Program-made: the position numbers and the translations under genes
Notes under the pieces: generated by a model
Database searches by the model: none
What the model saw: the letters and a program-made list of their open reading frames with translations, nothing else
What the model was told of the DNA's origin: nothing
Source: Sphingomonas sp. Leaf67
GTDB lineage: Bacteria; Pseudomonadota; Alphaproteobacteria; Sphingomonadales; Sphingomonadaceae
Length of the DNA stretch: 64,000 nucleotides
Direction of reading: 5' to 3'
Assembly: GCF_001421965.1 (NCBI RefSeq)
Contig: NZ_LMLP01000001.1
Coordinates: 1,088,916-1,152,915, forward strand
Shown: piece by piece, positions 17,315-25,816 of the stretch
How positions within the stretch are numbered: the first letter of the stretch is position 1
How the letters are laid out: each line of letters opens with the position of its first letter

Positions 17315-17813
17315 TCACTACCCCCGGTCCGTGCATGTGTAATTGTTCGGCAACCACCGCCTGTCCGCCCTCATAGACATGGACATGCCGCACGATCTGT
17401 TCACGCGGCTGGTGGATTTTTGCCAGCGCTTCCAAGGTGGCGCGGCTCTGCGCCTGCGCCTTCATCGCCAGACCCATGTAGCTGCGGAACGCATCAGGGT
17501 ATTCGCCTGCGTTCCGCCAAGCCCGGTTCATCAACTCGGTTGCGTTTGCGTCGAGCATGATCCCCTGGCTCAGAAGCATGTTCGTCACCGGCGCTAGATC
17601 ACCGGCGGAGATGCGCTCCGCCATTGCCCGCATGGCATCGCCAACCTCAGCCGAGCTGCATTTGACGCTGTCGCTAGTGACAATCTGGCTGGAGAGGTGA
17701 TTGGCAAGAAACCCGTGACGCAGAAAGGGCTCAAGCCTCAATTCGGCCAGCGCTTCGCGTTCGGACTTGCCCGCCGGCATCGGAATATCGGCGGTCTCTT
17801 TCGGCTTCGTCAT
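17109..17813 (-). CDS. phage-type protein of unknown function overlapping the HGG gene
   Basis: 234 residues from ATG 17813, which overlaps the upstream stop by 4 nt. The N-terminal 150 residues are a confident coding domain (LRLEPFLRHGFLANHLSSQ, ATELMNRAWRNAGEYP, and HVHVYEGGQAVVAEQLHMHG). The last 70 residues (from about VNAGSDDQSH) are encoded opposite nothing but in a different frame of the HGG gene. I recall similar tails in alphaproteobacterial homologues, so the overlap may be a conserved arrangement rather than an error. Function unknown; the family is found beside HGG proteins. Confidence 0.6.
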   Translation of the reverse strand: MTKPKETADIPMPAGKSEREALAELRLEPFLRHGFLANHLSSQIVTSDSVKCSSAEVGDAMRAMAERISAGDLAPVTNMLLSQGIMLDANATELMNRAWRNAGEYPDAFRSYMGLAMKAQAQSRATLEALAKIHQPREQIVRHVHVYEGGQAVVAEQLHMHGPGVVNAGSDDQSHAARAGSAGERASLPSPNPLGDTVPIAGSPGEAQVPDARRHQSRRAARQSQRVKARASDG

Positions 17814-18256
17814 ACGCCTTTCGCTCTTTCCTTCAGTCGCTTTATCCGGGTGTGAATGGCGTCCGTGGTCCGCCCGATGTGAACGCCGATCTCGCCAGCC
17901 GTAAGCCCCAGATTGATCAAGTCGCGAAGTTGCGTGTCCTGCGCCATGGTCCACCGGCGCAGCGGCCGAGGATTGACTGAACGAGCTACCAGCGCTGCCA
18001 CCAGTTCGCTCTCCCGCGGCGTCAACGCGCGTTCCCGGTTCAGTGCGTTCGCCAGCACGATGCCGATCGAAACTGCATCCGTCGGATCCCGATCGTCAGC
18101 GCGGTCAAGAACATCTCGCCCGCCCCGATCGCACCAGTCGATTTTGCCCTGCCCGCCCCACCCCGCCCCTATAGGGGGGCGGTCGGGGCGGGGCGCCTGG
18201 CAGTGCCCCGGTTGCCCCGGTGTGCCCGCCCCAATAATTAGACCGGGGCGGATCAT
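17810..18256 (-). CDS. HTH (SANT/GcrA-like) protein of unknown function
   Basis: 148 residues from ATG 18256, which overlaps the RepA-like stop by 4 nt. The N-terminal part is Gly/Pro/Arg-rich and comes from an extremely GC-rich stretch; it may be a linker. The C-terminal part has RRWTMAQDTQLRDLINLGLT and AGEIGVHIGRTTDAIHTRIK, a Trp-containing HTH of the type that reads promoters or regulates phage genes. A regulatory role in the replication module is plausible. Confidence 0.6.
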   Translation of the reverse strand: MIRPGLIIGAGTPGQPGHCQAPRPDRPPIGAGWGGQGKIDWCDRGGRDVLDRADDRDPTDAVSIGIVLANALNRERALTPRESELVAALVARSVNPRPLRRWTMAQDTQLRDLINLGLTAGEIGVHIGRTTDAIHTRIKRLKERAKGV

Positions 18257-19527
18257 AGCGGAGCCTCCCCAACCTCGACATACCACCGGTCTTCACGCTT
18301 CTGCGGGTCGCGCTTCTGGACGCGTTTCAGCGCGCCATTGTCGATCCACGTCTTGAGGATACCAGTGATCTTCGCCCGGTCAGCGACCGCCCCCTTTTCG
18401 GTCGACAGCCCAAGGACTTCGGCAATAGCCTCACCTGCCCACGGCTTCGACGTCGGGTGGTCCTTGTACTCGCCATCTGCGATCAGGGCCTGAACACGTC
18501 GCAGGTGATCGACGGTCACACCTTCAAAGGCATCCGGTGGCGACCAGGGCACGACGACGCCCATATTGTCGCCGCCGGTGTCCGCGTCGTCAGGTGCGGC
18601 GTTGTCGAGCGACACGCTGACCATGCGGAACCAGTCGGAATCGTCCGACGGCGGCGCGCGGTTGTTCTTGTCATCGTAGGTCCGGAAATACCGCCGACGG
18701 CGTTCCTGCTCGATGCCGTACTTCTTGGCTTCGTCCTCGGTCATGCGGTTCAAGACGAGCACGGAACGGCAGGCGTTGATCAGCGCGACCGCCCCGCGTG
18801 CGGACAGCGCCGTCGCCTCTGCCGCCCCGGCCTTGCTAACGTGGTGCGCCAGACCGATACCGCACTTCGCGTTCTTGCCGACCAGCGCCCATTCCTTGGC
18901 GATTGCGTCGATCTCCATGTTGTCGCTTTCGTTCGCCGCGTGGGACGACACGAAGGGATCGACATGGAAATAGTCGACGCCACGCGCCAGCAGTTCGTCG
19001 GTCAGGGCACCAACGAGTGGCCGGTTGATGACCAGCCCTTCCGCAGCGGTAGACGTCGCCAGCTTCAGGATCGCACCGTCCAGCGCACTGTCGACGAACA
19101 GGCGACCGCCGATGTCCGCAGCGGTGATGCCCCAATGCTTGCACGCCGCCTGAATGATCCGGGACAGCTCTTCGCGATCGTCTTCAAGGTTCCACAGCCA
19201 CACCCGCTTCGGTCCGCCGGGCACGTCCTGCCCGAGCAGATTGCGACCAGTCACCATCGCGAGGGCTTCGGCAACGCTTAGGATCGTCTTGCCGGCCGCA
19301 CCCTGCGCGACCACAGCACGAAGATGCCCACGCTGGATCGAGCGTCCGTAGACCCATTCGCGCGGCTTGATCGTGCGCGGATCGCACCACTCGTACGGCG
19401 TAGCGACGACGCGGACCGGTTCGTCGTTGGCCGTAGTGCGAGACTGGCGACCACGCCCCATGAAGGGCGGAGCCTCGAAAGGCGGCGTGTCCCTGAAGCG
19501 CGCCTGCATGTCCGCAGCGGGACTCAT
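18253..19527 (-). CDS. RepA-like AAA ATPase / replicative helicase
   Basis: 424 residues from ATG 19527 (overlapping the primase stop by 4 nt). A RecA-like core: Walker A VVAQGAAGKTILSVAEALAM, a VWLWNLEDDREELSRII segment typical of plasmid RepA/AAA_25 proteins, Walker B GVDYFHVDPFVSSH, and a sensor-like GIGLAHHVSKAG. The C-terminal 90 residues are a winged-helix-like domain (STEKGAVADRAKITGILKTW). Such proteins act as hexameric helicases at phage or plasmid origins, with the primase encoded next door. Confidence 0.8.
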   Translation of the reverse strand: MSPAADMQARFRDTPPFEAPPFMGRGRQSRTTANDEPVRVVATPYEWCDPRTIKPREWVYGRSIQRGHLRAVVAQGAAGKTILSVAEALAMVTGRNLLGQDVPGGPKRVWLWNLEDDREELSRIIQAACKHWGITAADIGGRLFVDSALDGAILKLATSTAAEGLVINRPLVGALTDELLARGVDYFHVDPFVSSHAANESDNMEIDAIAKEWALVGKNAKCGIGLAHHVSKAGAAEATALSARGAVALINACRSVLVLNRMTEDEAKKYGIEQERRRRYFRTYDDKNNRAPPSDDSDWFRMVSVSLDNAAPDDADTGGDNMGVVVPWSPPDAFEGVTVDHLRRVQALIADGEYKDHPTSKPWAGEAIAEVLGLSTEKGAVADRAKITGILKTWIDNGALKRVQKRDPQKREDRWYVEVGEAPL

Positions 19528-20498
19528 GCCAGTTCCCCGCTGCGCTGAGCCAGCAGCCAATCGTTCCAGTCCTTATGCGGCGGAGGGGGCGGCGTAATGC
19601 GGACCGACAGCCCGCGGTCGACATACGCAGTAGCGGCCTTCTCGGCTGCCACCCTGCCCGGCTCGTCGCCGTCCGCGCCGATCACCACCGCCCGCACGCC
19701 GGCTGGGAACAGCATGTGTGGCAACATTGACGTTCCGGCAGCAACCCAGACGGACCGACCGAGCGATTGCGCGATCGTGGCGCCGTCCTCAAAGCCCTCG
19801 GTTACGACGATGCTTGCCGAAGCCGGTCCTAACCGGATCGCGCCGCCACGGACGTTGCCGAGGCTGTATTTCACCTTCGGCTTACGATCCTGTTCTGTAG
19901 AGACCACCGCTGCCTTGCGCCCGTTCGACGTAAGATAGGTCCGCTGGATCGCAACGAGCGATCCGTCCGGCGCCGTCACCGCAGCGACCAAGGTCGGCAG
20001 CGGGTCGGGACCATTCGCCACCAGCAGCCCGTTCCCTTCGATCGTGGGCGGTGGCAGCCGTGCGAACCGCAAGCAGTCCGGCAGATCCATGTCGATGCCG
20101 CGGTTGCGCAGATAGAGCGCCGCGGGGGTGCCGGCGATCGGCTGGGCGGCATTCCAGATGCGAGCGACCAGTTTCGACCAGTCTCTGCGCGGCTTCATCG
20201 GCGCGGGTGGTGCGATCGGTCCCAACGCCCCGGCGTCGAGCGTCCGAATGGCTTCGACCAAGGAAACGCCAGTGGCCTTTCGGACGAAGTCCAGCACATC
20301 ACCTTGGGCGCCGCACCCGAAACAGATGAACCGGTTGTTGAAAATATAGAACGAAGGCGTCTTCTCGGTGTGGAATGGACACAAGCCGCGCAGTTCGTCC
20401 CCGGCCCGGTGCAGCTTCACGCCGGCACGCTCGGCGACGGCCGACAGGGCGAAGTCATTGCGGATACGGTCGATGGCCGCGCGCAGTTCAGCAATCAT
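19524..20498 (-). CDS. CHC2/TOPRIM DNA primase, phage type
   Basis: 324 residues from ATG 20498. A zinc-finger CHC2 domain (CPFHTEKTPSFYIF and FICFGCGAQGDVLDFV; Cys, His, Cys, Cys) sits at about residues 39-72. A TOPRIM domain (VVTEGFEDGATIAQ and VIGADGDEPGRVAAEKA) follows at about 225-290. There is no DnaB-binding C-domain, as in short phage primases. It is coupled to the RepA-like ATPase, so the two probably act as a primase-helicase set. Confidence 0.85.
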   Translation of the reverse strand: MIAELRAAIDRIRNDFALSAVAERAGVKLHRAGDELRGLCPFHTEKTPSFYIFNNRFICFGCGAQGDVLDFVRKATGVSLVEAIRTLDAGALGPIAPPAPMKPRRDWSKLVARIWNAAQPIAGTPAALYLRNRGIDMDLPDCLRFARLPPPTIEGNGLLVANGPDPLPTLVAAVTAPDGSLVAIQRTYLTSNGRKAAVVSTEQDRKPKVKYSLGNVRGGAIRLGPASASIVVTEGFEDGATIAQSLGRSVWVAAGTSMLPHMLFPAGVRAVVIGADGDEPGRVAAEKAATAYVDRGLSVRITPPPPPHKDWNDWLLAQRSGELA

Positions 20499-21009
20499 AG
20501 TGCGGCCCCCTATCCAGAATGTCACCGAGGCTAGACCTTCCGGGGGTGTAGCTGTTGCGGAATGCCCGCTGTTCGCTTGGCGACAGGAACCGAGCCGCTT
20601 CCCCCATCGGTTCAATGAGAACCGGCAATCCCGACTGACGAAAGATACGATGCGCCTCAGCTAGCGCGCCAGCATACGCGCGAAGGTGTTCGGCCGGCGG
20701 GATGAACGTCGGACGCTTGCCCGGGCGTACAGAGAATGTCCGCACGACGACGACCCACTCGGTGCGGCTTTCTTGCCGGATGACAAGGGCACGTCGTTGC
20801 GATCTGTCGGGGAAGGCTACCAGCACCGTTGTTCTTTCGAGGTTCGTGCAGGCGACACCATATCCGCCGTGTGACGCCCAAAAGAGCGCCGCGGATATGG
20901 CATCGGCGTAGTTGGTAACGGAACGAGGCACGCCATCGGGGCAAAGGCAGTGCCATTGCCCATGCGCTACCTGCTCGACGATTACATAGGTCGACGGATC
21001 GGGCATCAT
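20488..21009 (-). CDS. phage-module protein of unknown function
   Basis: A 173-residue protein. The N-terminus resembles a small domain with STYVIVEQVAHGQWHCLCPD (two Cys), and an aromatic TEWVVVVRTFSVRPGKRPTF in the middle. It overlaps the upstream HTH gene (ATGATG) and the downstream primase gene by 11 nt, so it belongs to the module. No recognised family. Confidence 0.55.
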   Translation of the reverse strand: MMPDPSTYVIVEQVAHGQWHCLCPDGVPRSVTNYADAISAALFWASHGGYGVACTNLERTTVLVAFPDRSQRRALVIRQESRTEWVVVVRTFSVRPGKRPTFIPPAEHLRAYAGALAEAHRIFRQSGLPVLIEPMGEAARFLSPSEQRAFRNSYTPGRSSLGDILDRGPHYDC

Positions 21010-21305
21010 TGCCGGAACTCCCGAGCTACCCAGACCACAGCGCGCTTGCCGCTGCTCCGGTTGGTCCGTCGGATGCCACTGTCGAAAATCAGACCCTTAG
21101 CCTTCAATTCCGATGTGCGAGGCTGCGCCGTGACTCGCGGGACGTTAAGCACCGACGCGACTTCCTCCGCCGTACGTCCGGCGCCCTTGGCGAGGCGGAT
21201 CGCACCGAGGACTAGGCGCTGCATCCGTGCGCAGTCGATAACCTGTGCGGCGTCCGCACTGGTCTCAGCAGCCCCTTTGGAACCAGCCATGTCAGGATAC
21301 ATCAT
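21006..21305 (-). CDS. winged-helix DNA-binding protein
   Basis: 99 residues from ATG 21305. A winged helix is visible at residues about 30-90: QRLVLGAIRLAKGAGRTAEE, VASVLNVPRVTAQPRTSELK (recognition helix) and GLIFDSGIRRT (wing). This fold suits control of early module genes. Start overlaps the upstream stop (ATGATG), consistent with coupling. Confidence 0.65.
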   Translation of the reverse strand: MMYPDMAGSKGAAETSADAAQVIDCARMQRLVLGAIRLAKGAGRTAEEVASVLNVPRVTAQPRTSELKAKGLIFDSGIRRTNRSSGKRAVVWVAREFRQ

Positions 21306-21493
21306 GCGGCCTCCCATTCGTTGAGAGGTGGGAGACCGGCACGATCCAGCAGCGTCGCAAACCAGTCGGCTTGCTTCTCGGTCATAGGCGTGGGATCGAC
21401 GACGAGCTGCCCCAAGAACGAACCGGCCTTGCGGGTCATCGGCGGGTTGTTGGCTCGCAGAAGTGCCAATGCTGCGGCTGTGACGGGCGTCAT
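21302..21493 (-). CDS. small protein of unknown function
   Basis: 63 residues from ATG 21493 (ATGA overlap with the gene upstream) rather than the start at 21508. Helical, with MTRKAGSFLGQLVVDPTP and EKQADWFATLLDRAGLPPL. A pattern common in small phage-replication proteins, without known role. Confidence 0.5.
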   Translation of the reverse strand: MTPVTAAALALLRANNPPMTRKAGSFLGQLVVDPTPMTEKQADWFATLLDRAGLPPLNEWEAA

Positions 21494-21690
21494 GCGAGTG
21501 CCCCCCACGCCAGTTCAGCAATCAAGTTGGCTCGAGTTTCCGACAAGCCAAACGGTACAAGCCGTTGCCTACGCAGAAGCTCGGTGGTATCATTTTCATT
21601 GTCGCCGCCAAGCAGACAAATCATCGGGAGCCGCTCGGTCAGCGCCGGGCGGCTTTCTCGTTTACGGGCGACCCCATTCGCGGTTGCCAT
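21490..21690 (-). CDS. small basic protein of unknown function
   Basis: 66 residues with a basic N-terminus (RKRESRPALTERLP) and an acidic/hydrophobic middle (MICLLGGDNENDTTELLRRQ). It follows the excisionase gene by 6 bp and overlaps the next gene, so coding is supported by packing rather than by similarity. Confidence 0.45.
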   Translation of the reverse strand: MATANGVARKRESRPALTERLPMICLLGGDNENDTTELLRRQRLVPFGLSETRANLIAELAWGALA

Positions 21691-21696
21691 GGCCGG

Positions 21697-21867
21697 TCAC
21701 GCGACCTCGCCTAGCAAAGCACGCCGCGCGCTTGCATCAACGATCAGGCGCTTGCGACCGACCTTAACGGTATCCAGCGTACCGGCGTTGATCAGCTCGT
21801 AAACCTTTGTCCGGCCAACACCGTAGACGTCGCAAAATTGGTTGATGGGATGGAGCACTGCTTGCAT
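21697..21867 (-). CDS. excisionase/AlpA-like HTH protein (56 aa)
   Basis: A complete 56-residue protein with a strong ribosome site (GGAGG, 8 nt before the ATG). It reads as a MerR/excisionase-type HTH: HPINQFCDVYGVGRTKVYEL, INAGTLDTVKVGRKRLI, then a short acidic helix. Such proteins direct excision by the neighbouring integrase or act as activators. It is the first gene of the minus-strand operon that runs to 17069. Confidence 0.8.
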   Translation of the reverse strand: MQAVLHPINQFCDVYGVGRTKVYELINAGTLDTVKVGRKRLIVDASARRALLGEVA

Positions 21868-21884
21868 TCGTCGCCTCCAAGAAT

Positions 21885-21900
21885 GCTGGCGAACGCCAGC
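21885..21900. repeat. perfect palindrome upstream of the excisionase gene
   Basis: GCTGGCGAACGCCAGC is a 16-bp perfect palindrome, ending 18 bp before the excisionase start codon. It lies where an operator for the operon or a terminator for the upstream gene would be expected. Confidence 0.5.
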
Positions 21901-21950
21901 GGGCGACTACGGAATTGAACCGACGGTTATCCGGTTAGGATAGGGCCAAA

Positions 21951-22586
21951 TCAGATTTTCGACATCAACCCCGGCTGTCGCAGGCAAGCGTCAGCCCATT
22001 CTTTTGCTCGGTTTAGGTCGCCCTCGACGCAGGAGACCGTTTTGCTGCGATGCCGGTTCACAAAAGCTTTGGTTTTGTCATCGGCAGCGGCGTCCCATTC
22101 CCAAAGCGTCTTTTCGGTAATCTTACCGCCCTTCCGCCCTACGTGCCCCGTTGATGAAAGCACGCGCGCAACGAACTCTCGGGCTTCGCGCTCAGAAGAT
22201 CCGCAAGACGAGAGCACTACTACCGCCAGAATGCTGTACTTCTTCACGAGAAGACGACCGAGAGAATCTTTAGCGCTGCCCCCGCTTGGCAAAGGCTGGA
22301 ACAACGCAGGCTTCCGCCCGATATGCAGGTCCAGCAAAGCTGCCTGAAGGTCGTGCAGCGCGGCGATTCCGGGATTACCTTCGAAAGCTGGTATCGAATT
22401 TAATGCGCCAGAGACCCTTTGAACTAACGCAGCCATGATGGTTTGAGGTAACTCACCGAGGTCGGTGACACCGTCGAGCGACCGGCGCGCTTCCATGTAC
22501 TTAGCGCCCAATACAGAAAGATCATGATGCAGGTCGCGAGCCCACACTTCCGGGTCCTGCCGGTTATCCTGCATTTGATGGGGCAT
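21951..22586 (-). CDS. integrase-adjacent protein of unknown function
   Basis: 211 residues if started at ATG 22586; an alternative ATG is at 22574, and both overlap the integrase 3' end by 11-23 nt. It is helical, with KPALFQPLPSGGSAKDSL near the middle and KGGKITEKTLWEWDAAADD near the end. It is co-directional with integrase and likely coupled. I have no family name for it. Confidence 0.55.
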   Translation of the reverse strand: MPHQMQDNRQDPEVWARDLHHDLSVLGAKYMEARRSLDGVTDLGELPQTIMAALVQRVSGALNSIPAFEGNPGIAALHDLQAALLDLHIGRKPALFQPLPSGGSAKDSLGRLLVKKYSILAVVVLSSCGSSEREAREFVARVLSSTGHVGRKGGKITEKTLWEWDAAADDKTKAFVNRHRSKTVSCVEGDLNRAKEWADACLRQPGLMSKI

Positions 22587-23814
22587 TCGCTGAGGTACCG
22601 GCGCGGCAAATGTAACTGCCCCATCCATTCAGCAGCTTACGCCGCATCTCTATGAACGTCGTCCGTTTGTAGGCACGCACGACCTTGTCAGGCACGACGT
22701 GCGCCAACGCCGCCTCGGCAACCGGATCGGGTATTGCCGGCATCTTCTCGGCAGCCCAGTCGCGAAACGAGCTGCGAAAGCCGTGCGCATCATGCGGCTG
22801 GCCCGCAGTCCGCAGCACCTTGTTCATCGTCATATCGGAGAGCATTCCACCACGCTGCCCTTGAAACACCAACTGGTCGGGCTTCGGCGTAGCATCGCCC
22901 TTCATTTGCCGGAGCAGCGCAACCGCCGCATCATTGAGCGTCACTGTGTGAGCCGCCGCGTCGTTACCCTTCATCAGCGATGCGGGCCGGTTCCACTCGC
23001 GCTTCTCGAGATCGACTTGCCCCCACCGCGCGCCACGGACTTCACCAGGTCGCGCGGCAGTATAGATCTGGAACAACAACGCCGATCGGCCGGTCGTCGC
23101 GGGCTGGGCGACTAACCCTGCAACAAACGCCGGCACGTCGGCATACGGCATTGCCTGGTAGTGTCCGCCCTTTGGCTGGCGCGGTAGCCCTACGGTCACC
23201 GATCGACCCGGTGCTTCGGTAAGGCGCCAGCCCTTCCCGTGCGCAAAGTTCAGCACCGTTCCGATCCGTTGCCGCACCTTCCGCGCCATGTCGGCCTTGG
23301 TCGTCCAGATCGGCGTCAGCACGTTCGAGATGTCCGCCGCGGTGATAGCATCGACGCGAATGTCACCGATCGTCTTGAACGCATGGTTCTCGAGCGACTT
23401 GATGAAGGTCGCAGCCCCCTTCTCCGACCAGCCGGACTTTAGGGCGAGATGCGCCGCTTTTGCAGCATCACGGAACTTCGGTATTTTGAGCCGTTCGCGG
23501 TCACGCTCTGCGATCGGGTCGAGCCCCGATTTGGCCGCGACACGGAGCATCGCTGCCTTATCGCGCGCTTCGGCGAGGGTCAGAATCTTCCGCTGCAGGA
23601 TCGGGATGACGATCGGGGACGCTTCCCCCTTCCCCGCCGCACGGGACGACGGATCAACCGTGCCGAGCCCGATGTCGCGACGCCGGCCGTCGACCTGCAC
23701 ACGCAACAACCACGTCTTGGCACCCGACGGTTTAACGAGCAGGTACAAGCCATCGCCATCTGCATGGCGGCCGGGCTTGGCGTTCTTGACGGTCAGGGCA
23801 GTGAGTTTCGGCAA
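22564..23814 (-). CDS. P4-type tyrosine integrase
   Basis: 416 residues: a DUF4102 arm-binding N-domain (MPKLTALTVKNAKPGRHADG, DGLYLLVKPSGAKTWLL), a SAM-like core-binding region, and a catalytic domain with Arg in ARPGEVRGARW, His-x-x-Arg in HGFRSSFRDW, His in LAHVVP and the nucleophile Tyr in VVRAYKRTTF. It integrates an element, usually at a tRNA gene; no tRNA is visible on either side here, so the att site is not identified. It marks one end of the 17-23.8 kb module. Confidence 0.92.
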   Translation of the reverse strand: MPKLTALTVKNAKPGRHADGDGLYLLVKPSGAKTWLLRVQVDGRRRDIGLGTVDPSSRAAGKGEASPIVIPILQRKILTLAEARDKAAMLRVAAKSGLDPIAERDRERLKIPKFRDAAKAAHLALKSGWSEKGAATFIKSLENHAFKTIGDIRVDAITAADISNVLTPIWTTKADMARKVRQRIGTVLNFAHGKGWRLTEAPGRSVTVGLPRQPKGGHYQAMPYADVPAFVAGLVAQPATTGRSALLFQIYTAARPGEVRGARWGQVDLEKREWNRPASLMKGNDAAAHTVTLNDAAVALLRQMKGDATPKPDQLVFQGQRGGMLSDMTMNKVLRTAGQPHDAHGFRSSFRDWAAEKMPAIPDPVAEAALAHVVPDKVVRAYKRTTFIEMRRKLLNGWGSYICRAGTSANAPSNAG

Positions 23815-23946
23815 ATGGCTCCCCTATGCGTTCCCTCACTCTGGCGCGACTGGTAGCGAACGTCAACGAACAATGACGGAACAGGCGTTCCGCAACTGTT
23901 TCAACTTACGAGGAGAAAGCGAACGGGGGCGAACTACCGCGAACAG

Positions 23947-25551
23947 TTAGTTAGATGCCTGTAAGCGGCACCACTCCCGGTCAAAGTTGGGCAATCCAGC
24001 TTTGACGGGCATGCCGGTTGTGACACCGGCTTCTAACGCGGCCGTTGGACCGGCGATCTCGATCAGGTCATCGGACACCCGCACTTCAGCGACGAACAGC
24101 TTGAGATACGCGGCCCGCAAGGTCGGATCGCTGTCGCGCAATTTCGCCGAGAGCAACTCCCCGAATTTGGCAACGGTATGCTCGTCGATCTGCCGCGCGC
24201 CTCGGACGAGTTGCACCTCGACGACGTCGATCCGCGCGGAGACGCTGGCGAGCTTCGCCTTGTTTTCAGCCATGCGACCGGCAAATACCGGGTCGCGAGG
24301 GCTCATGATCTCGTCTTCCACGAGGATAAGCAGCTTGTTCATAGCCGTCTCGGTTCGCGTCTTCTCGGCGCGGAGGTGGCGGAGTTCGGCTTGGCGGGCG
24401 ACGTGCCGCTCGGCGGAGAGGTCGAGCACGCCGGCGAGTAGCTCGCGCAAGCGCTGCGGTGCCAGCACCCGCCGTTCGATCGCATCGACGACGATCCCGT
24501 CGAGTTCCTCGCGCCGGATCGGGCGGGTCGAACAGCTGCCGCCCCGGTTCAGCCGGTCGTTGCAGCGGTAATAGGCATAGCGACCACCCTTGCCGGTGGC
24601 GATGGTGAGACCGCTCGTGCATCCTGCCCCACCGCATCGGGCAAGGCCGGTCAGCAGCGTCGTACCTGCTGCTACATGCGGCGCCATCGCCCGCGGGTTC
24701 CGGCTTGCCCTGTTGGAGGCGACACGATCGAATTGCTCGCGGGAGACGATCGCCGGGCAGGCGACCGGAATTGCGTCTTCGATGTCGGGTCGGACGCCGT
24801 CATCGTCGGCGGTGCGATCATGGTAGGTGCCGGTGTAGGCCTCGTTAGCGAGAATGCCTGCGATATTGCCGTTGGTGAACCGGGCGCCGCGCAGCGAATA
24901 GGCGGCATCGTTCAGTGCCCTGACGATCCAGCGGCCGCCACGACCGCTGTCCGCCCATCCGAATATGCGTTTGACGATTTCGGCCTCGGCGGGGACGACC
25001 GCCAGCTTCTTGCGCTCCTTCTCGCCGTCTGTCCGGGCGACATAGGTTTCGTAGCCGAAAGGGATCGGCCCACCGTTGTAGAAGCCTTGCCGCGCGTTCT
25101 CGCGGCGGCTCTTGCGGGTGAGGATGGCAGCGTCGAGCGCCTGTTCCTCGTTTATGACCGCAGTGATTGCCCGACCGATGCGCCGGCCCCGGCCGGTACC
25201 GAAATTTTCGGTGATCGAGATGATCTCGACGCCCGCATCCTCCAGCTTGCCCGTCACCTCGAAGAACAGCCGAGCGCTGCGGGCCATGCGGCTCAGCATG
25301 AACATGAGTACCGCATCAACCGGATGATCGTCGGCGGTGGCCTGAGCCACCATCCGGCGGAACTCGGGGCGACGGTCATTCTGGCCGCTGAAGCCAGCGT
25401 CGGCAAATTCCTCGATGATGGTGATGCCGTTCTTGCGCGCATAATCGCGGATGGAACTGCGCTGCGCCTGAATGCTTTGCGGCGTACCATCTTCCTTGTC
25501 GACGGACAGGCGCAGATAGGCATAGGCGCGAATGGGCTTGAGGCGGGTCAC
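23947..25551 (-). CDS. large serine recombinase (resolvase/invertase family)
   Basis: 534 residues starting at GTG. The catalytic domain opens RAYAYLRLSVDKEDG with nucleophile Ser16 and has LMFMLSRMARSARLFFEVT. A recombinase domain follows (IPFGYETYVARTDGEKERKK, GNIAGILANEAYTGTYHDR). Then comes a zinc-ribbon (CGGAGCTSGL ... YYRCNDRLNRGGSC) and a coiled-coil (about residues 385-430) with a C-terminal tail. Such proteins integrate and excise phages and conjugative or mobilisable elements in a directional way. It heads a mobilisable block with a relaxase, so it probably moves that block. Confidence 0.92.
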   Translation of the reverse strand: MTRLKPIRAYAYLRLSVDKEDGTPQSIQAQRSSIRDYARKNGITIIEEFADAGFSGQNDRRPEFRRMVAQATADDHPVDAVLMFMLSRMARSARLFFEVTGKLEDAGVEIISITENFGTGRGRRIGRAITAVINEEQALDAAILTRKSRRENARQGFYNGGPIPFGYETYVARTDGEKERKKLAVVPAEAEIVKRIFGWADSGRGGRWIVRALNDAAYSLRGARFTNGNIAGILANEAYTGTYHDRTADDDGVRPDIEDAIPVACPAIVSREQFDRVASNRASRNPRAMAPHVAAGTTLLTGLARCGGAGCTSGLTIATGKGGRYAYYRCNDRLNRGGSCSTRPIRREELDGIVVDAIERRVLAPQRLRELLAGVLDLSAERHVARQAELRHLRAEKTRTETAMNKLLILVEDEIMSPRDPVFAGRMAENKAKLASVSARIDVVEVQLVRGARQIDEHTVAKFGELLSAKLRDSDPTLRAAYLKLFVAEVRVSDDLIEIAGPTAALEAGVTTGMPVKAGLPNFDREWCRLQASN

Positions 25552-25566
25552 CGTCTTTCCTCTGTG

Positions 25567-25737
25567 TCAGATCAGATAGCGAAGCTCGTCCTGAAGGGCA
25601 TCGAGCACGGCGCGAAGTTCGGCCGGTGTGATCGGCGGCGCGATCAAGCGGTCGACGATCATCCGCTCACAGCAGCCCGTCTGGCCATCGACACGGCCGG
25701 CAGACTGAGGATGTTGATCGATGGGCTGTGGGTCCAT
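25567..25737 (-). CDS. 56-residue protein upstream of the serine recombinase
   Basis: A complete short frame from ATG 25737 to TGA 25567, 15 bp before the recombinase start. The product reads with QTGCCERMIVDRLIAPPI and ending TPAELRAVLDALQDELRYLI, a clean amphipathic helix. A small helical protein directly before a recombinase is a plausible directionality or accessory factor; the evidence is position and composition only. Confidence 0.45.
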   Translation of the reverse strand: MDPQPIDQHPQSAGRVDGQTGCCERMIVDRLIAPPITPAELRAVLDALQDELRYLI

Positions 25738-25816
25738 CCTGTCGAGATGACAGGATGGACCCGGACGAGACGCAACTTAGCCCTGCTAAAACAGCGTCTT
25801 TTGCAGAAGAGACCGC

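Noticed and set aside
21905..21950. tRNA T-arm-like segment (GGTTCAATTCCG on the minus strand) near the excisionase
   Set aside because: Considered as an att-site remnant. The stem pairs at only three of five positions and no acceptor or anticodon arm is found.
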